Of a stretch of DNA of 64,000 nucleotides, positions 52,014 to 59,217 are shown piece by piece. Origin of the DNA: Streptomyces olivochromogenes (GTDB lineage Bacteria > Actinomycetota > Actinomycetes > Streptomycetales > Streptomycetaceae); contig NZ_JADDRL010000042.1 in NCBI RefSeq assembly GCF_021538895.1, positions 1 to 64,000 on the forward strand, read 5' to 3'. The translations under genes were made by a program, and so were the position numbers. The notes under the pieces are model-generated. The model saw only the letters and a list, made by a program, of their open reading frames with translations, had not been told where the DNA came from and searched no databases. Numbering within the stretch: position 1 is the stretch's first letter; every line of letters begins with the position of its first letter.

Positions 52014-52856
52014 ATGCCCGAAGGTGACACGGTCTGGCAGACCGCGAAGCGGCTGCACGACGCCCTCGCGGGAAGCGTGCTGACCCGCAGCGACCTCCGG
52101 GTGCCCAAGTACGCCACGGCCGACCTCACCGGCCGTACGGTCCTGGACGTCACCCCGCGCGGCAAGCACCTGCTGACCCGTATCGAGGGCGGCCTGACGC
52201 TGCACTCGCACCTGAAGATGGACGGCTCCTGGAAGGTCTACGACAGCGGCCGGCGGTGGAGCGGCGGCCCGGCGCACCAGATCCGGGTGATCCTCGGCAC
52301 CGAGGACCGCACCGCGGTGGGCTACCGCCTCCCGGTCCTCGATCTCCTGCGCACCAGCGACGAATCACGCGCCGTGGGCCATCTCGGCCCCGACCTCCTG
52401 GGGCCGGACTGGGACCCGGACCTGGCGCTCGCCAACCTGCTCGCCGACCCGGCCCGTCCGCTCGGCGAGGCCCTGCTCGACCAGCGCAACCTCGCCGGCA
52501 TCGGCAACATCTACAAGAGCGAGCTCTGCTTCCTGCTCGGCGCCACCCCGTGGCTGCCCGTGGGCGCACTGCCGGCCGGTCTCGCCGCCCGGCTGCCCCT
52601 TCTCGCCCAAAGGCTCCTGGAGGCCAACCGCGAGCGCCCGGTGCGCAGCACCACAGGGCACCGGGGCCAGGACCTGTTCGTGTACGGCCGGGCGCCCCGT
52701 CCCTGCCTGCGCTGCCACACCCAGATCCGCGCGGCCGACCAGGGCGACGGCTCCCGCGAGCGCCCCACGTACTGGTGCCCGTCCTGCCAGCGCGGACCCG
52801 CCCCGGCGCCGGGCTCCCCGCAGGGGCGTCACAGCCGTCCCCGTACGACCAATTGA
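52014..52856 (+). CDS. Fpg/Nei-family DNA glycosylase
   Basis: 280 aa. The mature N-terminus PEGDTVWQTAKRL carries catalytic Pro2 and Glu3; H2TH region around 150-185 (QRNLAGIGNIYKSELCFL) and a C-terminal zinc finger CLRCHTQI...YWCPSC. PEGDT rather than PELPE places it with the Nei2 group of actinobacteria, which removes oxidised pyrimidines and opens the site by beta/delta elimination. It lies just after lhr, with the same direction; co-transcription is likely. The last 20 residues are Pro/Arg-rich. Confidence 0.93.
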   Translation: MPEGDTVWQTAKRLHDALAGSVLTRSDLRVPKYATADLTGRTVLDVTPRGKHLLTRIEGGLTLHSHLKMDGSWKVYDSGRRWSGGPAHQIRVILGTEDRTAVGYRLPVLDLLRTSDESRAVGHLGPDLLGPDWDPDLALANLLADPARPLGEALLDQRNLAGIGNIYKSELCFLLGATPWLPVGALPAGLAARLPLLAQRLLEANRERPVRSTTGHRGQDLFVYGRAPRPCLRCHTQIRAADQGDGSRERPTYWCPSCQRGPAPAPGSPQGRHSRPRTTN

Positions 52857-52888
52857 CGGACCGTCAGAAACGCTCGTACCGTCGCCTC

Positions 52889-53653
52889 ATGCCCGTCAAG
52901 GCGTACGACCTCACCGGACGCACCGCATTCGTCACCGGCGCCGCGAGCGGCATCGGCCGCGCCTCGGCCGTCCTGCTCGCCGAGGCGGGCGCGACCGTGC
53001 ACTGCGCGGACCGGGACGCGGACGGCCTGCACGAGACGGCCGCCCTGATCAAGGACCGGGGCGGCAGCGCCCACACCCATCCCCTCGACGTCACCGACCG
53101 GGCGCGGCTCGGGCAGGCCGTACGGTCCTGCGAGCGCCTGGACGTGATGGCGGCGATCGCTGGGATCATGCACAGCAGCCCGGTCCTGGAGACCCGCGAC
53201 GAGGATCTCGACCGGGTCCTGAACGTCAACTTCAAGGGCGTGCTGTACGCCTGCCAGGAGGCGGCCCGGCTCATGCTCGCCCAGGGCACCGGGGGCAGCA
53301 TCGTCACGATGGCCTCGGGCGCCGTCGACACCGGCGGGCCGGGGCTGCTCTGCTACGGGGCGGCGAAGGCGGCCGTGGTGCAGCTCACGAAGACGCTCGC
53401 CAACGAGGTCGGCCGGCACGGCATACGCGTCAACTCGGTCGCTCCCGGCTGGGTGCGCACGCCGATGACCGACCGCCACGACCGCGAGGCCCAGGCGCAG
53501 ACGGAGGCGTGGATGACGCGGATGTCACCACTCGGCCGGGTCGGCGAGCCGGAGGACGTCGCGCACGCCGTGCTCCACCTGGCGTCCGACGCGTCGGCGT
53601 TCACGACGGGCCAGATCCTGCGCCCGAACGGGGGTGTGGCGATGCCGTGGTAG
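52889..53653 (+). CDS. Short-chain dehydrogenase/reductase
   Basis: 254 aa classical SDR. Cofactor motif TGAASGIGRASAVLLAEAG, Asp in HCADRDADG suggesting NAD(H), catalytic Ser in MASGAVDTGG and YxxxK in CYGAAKAAV. ATG lacks a clear Shine-Dalgarno and starts 32 bases after the glycosylase stop. Its 3-prime end overlaps the small membrane protein gene on the opposite strand. The substrate is unknown. Confidence 0.88.
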   Translation: MPVKAYDLTGRTAFVTGAASGIGRASAVLLAEAGATVHCADRDADGLHETAALIKDRGGSAHTHPLDVTDRARLGQAVRSCERLDVMAAIAGIMHSSPVLETRDEDLDRVLNVNFKGVLYACQEAARLMLAQGTGGSIVTMASGAVDTGGPGLLCYGAAKAAVVQLTKTLANEVGRHGIRVNSVAPGWVRTPMTDRHDREAQAQTEAWMTRMSPLGRVGEPEDVAHAVLHLASDASAFTTGQILRPNGGVAMPW

Positions 53654-53888
53654 CGCTCCGGGCGCTGCCCGTCCGCCAGGCGGCGACCCAACGCTCCGCC
53701 CCCACGGCCCCCGCGGTCCGCGACTTCGGCACACAGTGCACCGGCAGCAGGCTCAGCCCCCACCCTCCGGCCGCGACCGCCCCCTCCAGAACCCCCGCGT
53801 CCTCCCCCAGCGCGAGCCGCAGCATGGCCCACCACCACATCGCCCCGAGCCCCAGAACGGCCCCCCACCGCACTATCCGCCCCACCAT
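53601..53888 (-). CDS. Small membrane protein of unknown function
   Basis: 95 aa from ATG preceded by GGAGG at 8 bases. A hydrophobic helix WGAVLGLGAMWWWAMLRLAL at 8-27, a second weak one (GAVAAGGWGLSLLPV) and a soluble basic tail. It overlaps the SDR 3-prime end by 53 bases tail-to-tail, so the last 18 residues may be poorly constrained. Coding is supported by the strong ribosome site and by recall of similar Streptomyces proteins at this place. Confidence 0.55.
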   Translation of the reverse strand: MVGRIVRWGAVLGLGAMWWWAMLRLALGEDAGVLEGAVAAGGWGLSLLPVHCVPKSRTAGAVGAERWVAAWRTGSARSATTASPHPRSGAGSGPS

Positions 53889-54011
53889 GGCCGCCACCTC
53901 CAGCCGGACGCTATGGGCCGCCCTCGGCGGAAGGGAGGGCGCACCGAGGGCACACGGACGCACCGGGCACCTCTCGGTGCAGGACGAAGAGATCCCGACG
54001 CTCCACGCCTG

Positions 54012-54482
54012 TCAGGCGTTCTCCGCCTGGAACATCCAGTGATGCTTCTCCAGGTCCGCCGTGATCCCGATGAAGATGTCCTGGGACACCGGATCAGCCT
54101 CGCCGGTCGCCGTCACCCGCTCCCGCATCCGCGTGATCACCCGGCCCAGCGCGTCCACGAGCGTCCCGACCGCGTCCGTGTCCTTGACCCAGCCCGAGGG
54201 CGTCGATCCGATGCCGCTGCTGGCCGCCACCGTGGAGGCGCGGCCGTCGGGCGGTACGCCCAGCGTGGACGCCCGCTCCGCCACCGTGTCGGAATGGATC
54301 CGCGCGCTGTCGACGACCTCGTCGAGCTGCAGGTGTATGGACCGGAACCGGGGACCGACGATGTTCCAGTGGATCTGCTTGGCGACGAGGGAGAGGTCCA
54401 CCAGGTCGACGAGCGCGCCCTGGAGCGCCTCGGACACGATCTTCAGGTCCGTGTCGGACAACGGGCTCTTCACGACGTACAT
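54012..54482 (-). CDS. dpsB: Dps-family ferritin-like protein
   Basis: 156 aa. Ferroxidase ligands lie in AKQIHWNIVGPRFRSIH and LQLDEVVDSARIHSDTVAER; the four-helix pattern and C-terminal FIGITADLEKHHWMFQAE are standard. Dps dodecamers store iron and protect or compact DNA in stress and during sporulation. GGAGG is 6 bases before ATG. By position it equals the S. coelicolor Dps gene next to clgR (DpsB by memory). The upstream intergenic hairpin insulates it from clgR. Confidence 0.93.
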   Translation of the reverse strand: MYVVKSPLSDTDLKIVSEALQGALVDLVDLSLVAKQIHWNIVGPRFRSIHLQLDEVVDSARIHSDTVAERASTLGVPPDGRASTVAASSGIGSTPSGWVKDTDAVGTLVDALGRVITRMRERVTATGEADPVSQDIFIGITADLEKHHWMFQAENA

Positions 54483-54605
54483 CCAGATCCTCCGTGGGCT
54501 CGGTCCCGCGACATCCCTCCCACCATGACGGCACCACCCCAGACCGGCAAATGGGCGCAAACCAGACTCCGGTCGGGTGGAGGCGCGGGGAGGCACACAG
54601 CACGA

Positions 54606-54658
54606 AGGCCCCGGCCGCGCTCCCCCGGGTCTTCCCGGAGGCGCCCCGGCCGGGGCCT
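54606..54658 (-). terminator. clgR downstream hairpin
   Basis: 12-bp outer stem (AGGCCCCGGCCG and complement) with an inner CCCGGG-containing loop; it lies between the clgR stop and the dps start and probably ends the rimO-pgsA-cinA-clgR transcript. Confidence 0.7.
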
Positions 54659-54694
54659 CACACGTGTCGCGTCACACAGCCACGCGCGTGAATG

Positions 54695-55069
54695 TCACGC
54701 GGCGACCACGTCCACCGCCTCGGCAGGCGCCTTGATGGTCACCCGCTCCGGCGGTACACCGGTCACCGACACGGAACCCAGCATCGGGCGAACCGGCGTG
54801 GGCACGGGCTCGGTGGCCGCTGCAGACTGGGCCAGCTCCGCGAGGGCGAGCTCGTCGCTCACTTCCCGCATGAGCTCGGACATCCGTACGTCCAGCGCGT
54901 CGCAGATGGCGGAGAGCAGTTCGGAGGAAGCCTCCTTCTGCCCCCGCTCCACCTCGGAGAGATAGCCGAGTGAGACTCGGGCGGACGAGGAGACTTCGCG
55001 CAGAGTACGGCCCTGGCGTTGGCGCTGCCGACGCAGCACGTCACCAAGCAGGCGACGGAGCAGAATCAT
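54695..55069 (-). CDS. clgR: XRE-family regulator ClgR
   Basis: 124 aa from ATG with GAGGGAG well placed. Cro/CI helix-turn-helix at 10-65 (RTLREVSSSARVSLGYLSEV ERGQKEAS). The location next to cinA and pgsA and before recA-linked genes is the classic clgR locus of actinobacteria. ClgR activates clpP1P2, lon and clgR itself. The protein ends VDVVAA; in S. lividans the last two alanines make ClgR a ClpP substrate (recalled literature), so the feedback degron is kept here. Confidence 0.92.
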   Translation of the reverse strand: MILLRRLLGDVLRRQRQRQGRTLREVSSSARVSLGYLSEVERGQKEASSELLSAICDALDVRMSELMREVSDELALAELAQSAAATEPVPTPVRPMLGSVSVTGVPPERVTIKAPAEAVDVVAA

Positions 55070-55157
55070 CGGTGGCTCCCTCCTCGGACCGCGTAGCCGC
55101 ATCCTTCACGCCCCACCGTACCGCCTCGCGCCGCGGCCGTGCGGGGAGCGATGTCGT

Positions 55158-55177
55158 GTTCACTCAGGGCTGCAAAC
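55158..55177. promoter_or_regulatory. Imperfect palindrome upstream of clgR
   Basis: GTTcaCtcagggctGcaAAC, with GTT/AAC ends and partial internal symmetry, sits about 90 bases upstream of clgR near the cinA stop. ClgR sites contain GTTCGC-like halves, and this is only a weak match, so it is a candidate operator at most. Confidence 0.25.
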
Positions 55178-55178
55178 A

Positions 55179-55724
55179 TCAAAACCCCCCGTTCTGTTCC
55201 GTATCCTGTGTCCGCTCATTCCCGGTGTGTTCGCCCACGAGCTCCCTCAGAAGCAGCGCGAGTACGCTCCGTACACTCTCCATACGAATTTCCGCGCGGT
55301 CGCCGTTCAACCGCAGAGCCTCGACTTTTCCGCCACCGGCAGAACCCGAACCGGCTCCGAACGGGCCGTCGGTGGCGACGAAAACCGTCCCCACGGGCTT
55401 GCCGTCCTGGGGGTCGGGGCCGGCTACGCCGGTCGTCGCGAGGCCCCAGTCGGCGCCCAGCGCCTTCCGTACTCCGGCCGCCATCTGGGCCGCGACCTGC
55501 GGATCCACCGCTCCGCGTTCGGCCAGCAGGGTGGCGTCGACACCCAGCAGCTCGTGCTTGAGTTCGGTGGCGTAGGCGGTGACCGAGCCCCGGAAGACCT
55601 TGGAGGCCCCGGGGACCGTTGTGATCTCCGCCGCCACCAGACCACCGGTGAGCGACTCGGCCACGGCGAGCGTCTCGCCCCTCACCGTGAGTAGTCGCAC
55701 CAGTTCGGCGGCCGCGGAATTCAC
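55179..55724 (-). CDS. cinA: CinA C-terminal domain protein (nicotinamide-nucleotide amidase type)
   Basis: 181 aa from GTG overlapping the pgsA stop (GTGA). Contains only the C-terminal CinA/PncC domain: LAVAESLTGGLVAAEITTVP, SKVFRGSVTAYATELKHELL, ATTGVAGPDPQDGKPVGTVF. Full CinA has an extra N-terminal MoaB-like domain, absent here as in other Streptomyces. The activity of the domain is deamidation of NMN. Part of rimO-pgsA-cinA-clgR. Confidence 0.92.
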   Translation of the reverse strand: MNSAAAELVRLLTVRGETLAVAESLTGGLVAAEITTVPGASKVFRGSVTAYATELKHELLGVDATLLAERGAVDPQVAAQMAAGVRKALGADWGLATTGVAGPDPQDGKPVGTVFVATDGPFGAGSGSAGGGKVEALRLNGDRAEIRMESVRSVLALLLRELVGEHTGNERTQDTEQNGGF

Positions 55725-56539
55725 GCTTCGGCCTCCTCCAACGCCGCCTTGCGCTCGGCGATGCCCTGCCTGCGCAGGACAATGGCCTGTCTCACATAGT
55801 CGAGCCCGGTCACGACGGTCAGCACGACCGCCGCCGCCATCACCCAGAACCTCAGGGTGGCCAGCCACCCCGTCAGCGCCAGCACGTACATCCCCACGGC
55901 CACGCCCTGGGTGAGCGTCTTGAGCTTGCCGCCGCGGCTCGCCGGAATGACACCGAAGCGGATGACCCAGAAACGCAGCAGGGTGACGCCGAGTTCCCGG
56001 CCGAGGATGACGGCCGTCACCCACCACGGCAGGTCGCCCAGCGCGGACAGGCAGATCAGCGCCGCGCCCATGATCGCCTTGTCGGCGATGGGGTCCGCGA
56101 TCTTCCCGAAGTCCGTCACGAGGTTGTAGGTGCGCGCCAGATGCCCGTCGAACAGGTCGGTGATCATGGCGATGGCGAAGGCCGCCCAGGCCAGCGAGCG
56201 CCACGCCGGGTCGTACCCGCCGTCGGCCAGCATCAGCGCGACGAAGCCGGGGACGAGGACCAGCCGGAGCATGGTCAGCAGGTTGGCGATGTTCCAGAGG
56301 CTGGCCTGATTGACCGCCGCGGCCGCGATCTTCCCGCCGCGCGCGGGCCTCGCACCGCCCTGCGGGTCGGCCGCGGAGCCGGAGGAGGCGCCGGAACCGG
56401 CCGGAGCGGAGGCGGAACCGCCGGAACGGCCGCCGGAGGCGGGACCGCCGGCGGAACCGGAACGGGCGCCGGAGGCGGCACCCGGGGCGCCGTGCGCGCC
56501 GGAGGAGCCGCCCGCGGCGGACGCCGGTACTCCGGTCAT
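55721..56539 (-). CDS. pgsA: CDP-diacylglycerol-glycerol-3-phosphate phosphatidyltransferase
   Basis: 272 aa. The CDP-alcohol phosphatidyltransferase motif DG-x2-AR-x8-G-x3-D-x3-D is exact (DGHLARTYNLVTDFGKIAD PIAD). Makes phosphatidylglycerol phosphate at the membrane; about five helices. The first 70 residues are an Ala/Gly/Ser-rich extension (PASGGRSGGSASAPAGSG) with no homology. ATG overlaps the rimO stop (ATGA) and its own stop overlaps cinA. Confidence 0.92.
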   Translation of the reverse strand: MTGVPASAAGGSSGAHGAPGAASGARSGSAGGPASGGRSGGSASAPAGSGASSGSAADPQGGARPARGGKIAAAAVNQASLWNIANLLTMLRLVLVPGFVALMLADGGYDPAWRSLAWAAFAIAMITDLFDGHLARTYNLVTDFGKIADPIADKAIMGAALICLSALGDLPWWVTAVILGRELGVTLLRFWVIRFGVIPASRGGKLKTLTQGVAVGMYVLALTGWLATLRFWVMAAAVVLTVVTGLDYVRQAIVLRRQGIAERKAALEEAEA

Positions 56540-58011
56540 CTGCCCGCCTCCTCACTACACGCGAGCGAGCCCTGCAGCGGCTCGGCCACCAGGTCGACAC
56601 CTTCCGTACCGACCACCTTCGCCTCGACCATACGGCCGACGCTCAGGCCCTCGCCGCTCGTGAGCAGCACCTGGCCGTCCGTCTCCGGCGCCTGGTGCTC
56701 CCCACGGCCGTGGACGCCGTCCTCGTCGTCGACCGACTCCACGAGGACGTGGACGGTCTCGCCGACGCGCTCCTCGGACCGCTGCGAGACCAGTTCCTCG
56801 GCCAGCCGGGAGATGTGCGCGAGCCGCTCGGCGACGACCTCCTCGTCGAGCTTGTTCTCGTACGTCGCCGCTTCCGTGCCCTCCTCGTCGGAGTAGCCGA
56901 AGACGCCGATGGCGTCCAGCCGCGCATGGTTCAGGAAGCGCTCCAGCTCGCCCAGGTCGGCCTCGGACTCGCCGGGGAAGCCGACGATGAAGTTCGAGCG
57001 CACGCCGGCCTGCGGGGCCTTGGTGCGGATGGTGTCGAGCAGCTCCAGGAAGCGGTCGGTGTCGCCGAAGCGGCGCATCGAGCGCAGCACGTCGGGCGCG
57101 GAGTGCTGGAAGGACAGGTCGAAGTACGGGGCGATCTTCGGGGTGGAGGTCAGCACGTCGATCAGCCCCGGGCGCATCTCGGCCGGCTGGAGGTAGCTGA
57201 CGCGCACCCGCTCGATGCCGTCGACCTCGGCGAGCTCGGGCAGCAGGGACTCCAGGAGGCGGATGTCGCCCAGGTCCTTGCCGTAGGAGGTGTTGTTCTC
57301 GGAGACCAGCATGATCTCCTTGACGCCCTGCTCGGCCAGCCAGCGCGTCTCGTTCAGCACGTCGCTCGGGCGGCGCGAGATGAAGGAGCCGCGGAAGGAC
57401 GGGATGGCGCAGAAGGAGCAGCGCCGGTCGCAGCCGGAGGCGAGCTTGACCGAGGCCACCGGGGAGCCCTGCAGGCGGCGGCGCAGGGGCGCGCGGGGGC
57501 CGGACTGCGGGGCCAGGCCCTCGGGGAGGTCCGTCGGCGCGCCGTGGCCCGGCAGGGCCACCTCGGTCGCCGACTCCTGCCGCTCGGCCGGGCTGATCGG
57601 CAGCAGCTTGCGCCGGTCGCGCGGGGTGTGCGCGGCGTGGATGCCGCCGGACAGGATGGTCTGCAGGCGGTCGGAGATGTTCGTGTAGTCGTCGAAACCG
57701 AGCACACCGTCGGCCTCGGGGAGGGCCTCGGCGAGCTCCTTGCCGTACCGCTCGGCCATGCAGCCCACCGCCACGACGGCCTGTGTTCTGCCATGGTCCT
57801 TGAGGTCGTTTGCCTCAAGGAGGGCGTCGACGGAGTCCTTCTTGGCGGCTTCCACGAAGCCACAGGTGTTGACCACGGCGACATCGGCGTCCGCGGCGTC
57901 CTCGACGAGCTGCCAGCCGTCCGCCTCCAAACGGCCTGCGAGCTCCTCCGAGTCCACCTCGTTACGGGCGCAGCCGAGAGTGACGAGTGCGACGGTACGG
58001 CGTTCAGGCAT
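56536..58011 (-). CDS. rimO: Ribosomal protein uS12 methylthiotransferase RimO
   Basis: 491 aa. MPERRTVALVTLGCARNEVD begins the UPF0004 domain, NTCGFVEAAKKDSVDALLEA and VGCMAERYG hold its other Cys; radical SAM CDRRCSFCAIPSFRGSF; TRAM near the C-terminus. It modifies Asp of uS12. A Pro/Arg-rich insert (LAPQSGPRAPLRRRLQG) lies just before the radical SAM segment. Start has weak Shine-Dalgarno. First gene of the rimO-pgsA-cinA-clgR group. Confidence 0.95.
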   Translation of the reverse strand: MPERRTVALVTLGCARNEVDSEELAGRLEADGWQLVEDAADADVAVVNTCGFVEAAKKDSVDALLEANDLKDHGRTQAVVAVGCMAERYGKELAEALPEADGVLGFDDYTNISDRLQTILSGGIHAAHTPRDRRKLLPISPAERQESATEVALPGHGAPTDLPEGLAPQSGPRAPLRRRLQGSPVASVKLASGCDRRCSFCAIPSFRGSFISRRPSDVLNETRWLAEQGVKEIMLVSENNTSYGKDLGDIRLLESLLPELAEVDGIERVRVSYLQPAEMRPGLIDVLTSTPKIAPYFDLSFQHSAPDVLRSMRRFGDTDRFLELLDTIRTKAPQAGVRSNFIVGFPGESEADLGELERFLNHARLDAIGVFGYSDEEGTEAATYENKLDEEVVAERLAHISRLAEELVSQRSEERVGETVHVLVESVDDEDGVHGRGEHQAPETDGQVLLTSGEGLSVGRMVEAKVVGTEGVDLVAEPLQGSLACSEEAGR

Positions 58012-58102
58012 GGGCTCAAGACTACTTCGTCCCACTGACACCCCACGTCGACGGGGTTGGCCGATCTTGGCCAACCCCGTTCACGCTCGTACCGTGGGAC
58101 CC

Positions 58103-58939
58103 TTATCCGACCTCGGGGTCACCCTTCGTGTACGTCAGCCGCTCCACCGCGCCCGGCTGGAAGTCGTCCTCGATCTTCTTGCCGTTGACGTAGAGCTGGA
58201 TCGCGCCGGCGTCACCCAGGATGAGGTTGATCTTCGAACTGTCCTGGAAGGTCTTCGACTCGCCCTTCTTGAGGAGCCCGTCGAAGAGCATGCGGCCGTT
58301 GTGGTCCTTGGCCGAGATCCAGCTGCGCCCGTCGACGGCGCTCACCTGGACGGTGACCTTGTCCTGGGGCGCGGCCGCGATGGCGCTGTCGGACGGCTCG
58401 GGCTTCTGGTCGGCGGGCTTGCTCTTCTTCGGCGTGGGCGCGGCGGACTTGTCGACCGTGGGCGTGCCCCCGGCGACCTGGTCCCGGGCAGTCCCGTCGT
58501 CGCCGCCCTTGAACGCGGTGAACCCGACGAAACCGACCACGGCGACGATCGCGGCGACCATGGCCGCGGTCCAGTTGGGCCCGCGCCGCTCGGGGCGGAT
58601 ACGTTCCGCCTCGAAGAGCGGGGCGGCCGGGGTCGGCGCGGGGCGCCCGCCGCGCTCGGTGTCGAACTGGGCGAGCAGCGGAGCCGGATCGAGGCGCACG
58701 GCCTTGGCCAGGGTCCGGATGTGCCCGCGGGCGTACACGTCTCCGCCACAGGGGGCGAAGTCGTCCGCCTCGATGGCGTGCACGATGGCGATGCGGACCC
58801 GGGTGGCGGTGCTGACATCATCGACGGTGAGCCCGGCCTCCATGCGCGCCTGCTTCAGGGCACGGCCGACGGAGGTGCGGGCTTCCTCGGTGACGTCTGG
58901 GAACGGACGCTCGTCTTCAGGGGAGTTGCCGATGGACAC
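58103..58939 (-). CDS. RodZ-like helix-turn-helix membrane protein
   Basis: 278 aa from GTG with AAGG 8 bases upstream (a GTG nine codons earlier is possible). HTH_25 domain at about 15-80 (ALKQARMEAGLTVDDVST, ADDFAPCGGDVYARGHIRTL AKAV), one membrane helix MVAAIVAVVGFVGFTAF near 135, a Lys/Pro linker and an outside DUF4115 domain (VTVQVSAVDGRSWISAKDHN, KINLILGDAGAIQLYVNGK). This is the RodZ architecture; RodZ links MreB to wall growth and division. It lies between ftsK and rimO as in other Streptomyces. Confidence 0.88.
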   Translation of the reverse strand: MSIGNSPEDERPFPDVTEEARTSVGRALKQARMEAGLTVDDVSTATRVRIAIVHAIEADDFAPCGGDVYARGHIRTLAKAVRLDPAPLLAQFDTERGGRPAPTPAAPLFEAERIRPERRGPNWTAAMVAAIVAVVGFVGFTAFKGGDDGTARDQVAGGTPTVDKSAAPTPKKSKPADQKPEPSDSAIAAAPQDKVTVQVSAVDGRSWISAKDHNGRMLFDGLLKKGESKTFQDSSKINLILGDAGAIQLYVNGKKIEDDFQPGAVERLTYTKGDPEVG

Positions 58940-59114
58940 GGGGGCGCCTTTCGAGCGTGTAGCCACCTGTGCTGGAGGTTCAGTCTAGGGGGGGTACGAA
59001 AGGGTGGGGCAACCGGGCGGTACGACTTTGTACGCCATCGGTATGCCCGGTCACCCCGATGACGGGCCAGGTACGAACTCCAGTGTGGAAGTCGTATCTG
59101 TCCTCTCGCTCAAC

Positions 59115-59128
59115 TTGACGTACGTCAA
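59115..59128. promoter_or_regulatory. 14-bp perfect palindrome TTGACGTACGTCAA
   Basis: Located between ftsK and the RodZ-like gene, about 180 bases upstream of the latter. Each half also reads as a -35-like TTGACG. A plausible dimeric regulator site for the RodZ-like gene; the regulator is unknown. Confidence 0.4.
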
Positions 59129-59217
59129 AGGGAAACGGTTGCCCGACGATCTCTAACGGGTGGATCACGACGATGACTCCACCCGGCCCAACGGCGACAC
59201 GCCGAGCTGCCGTGTCC

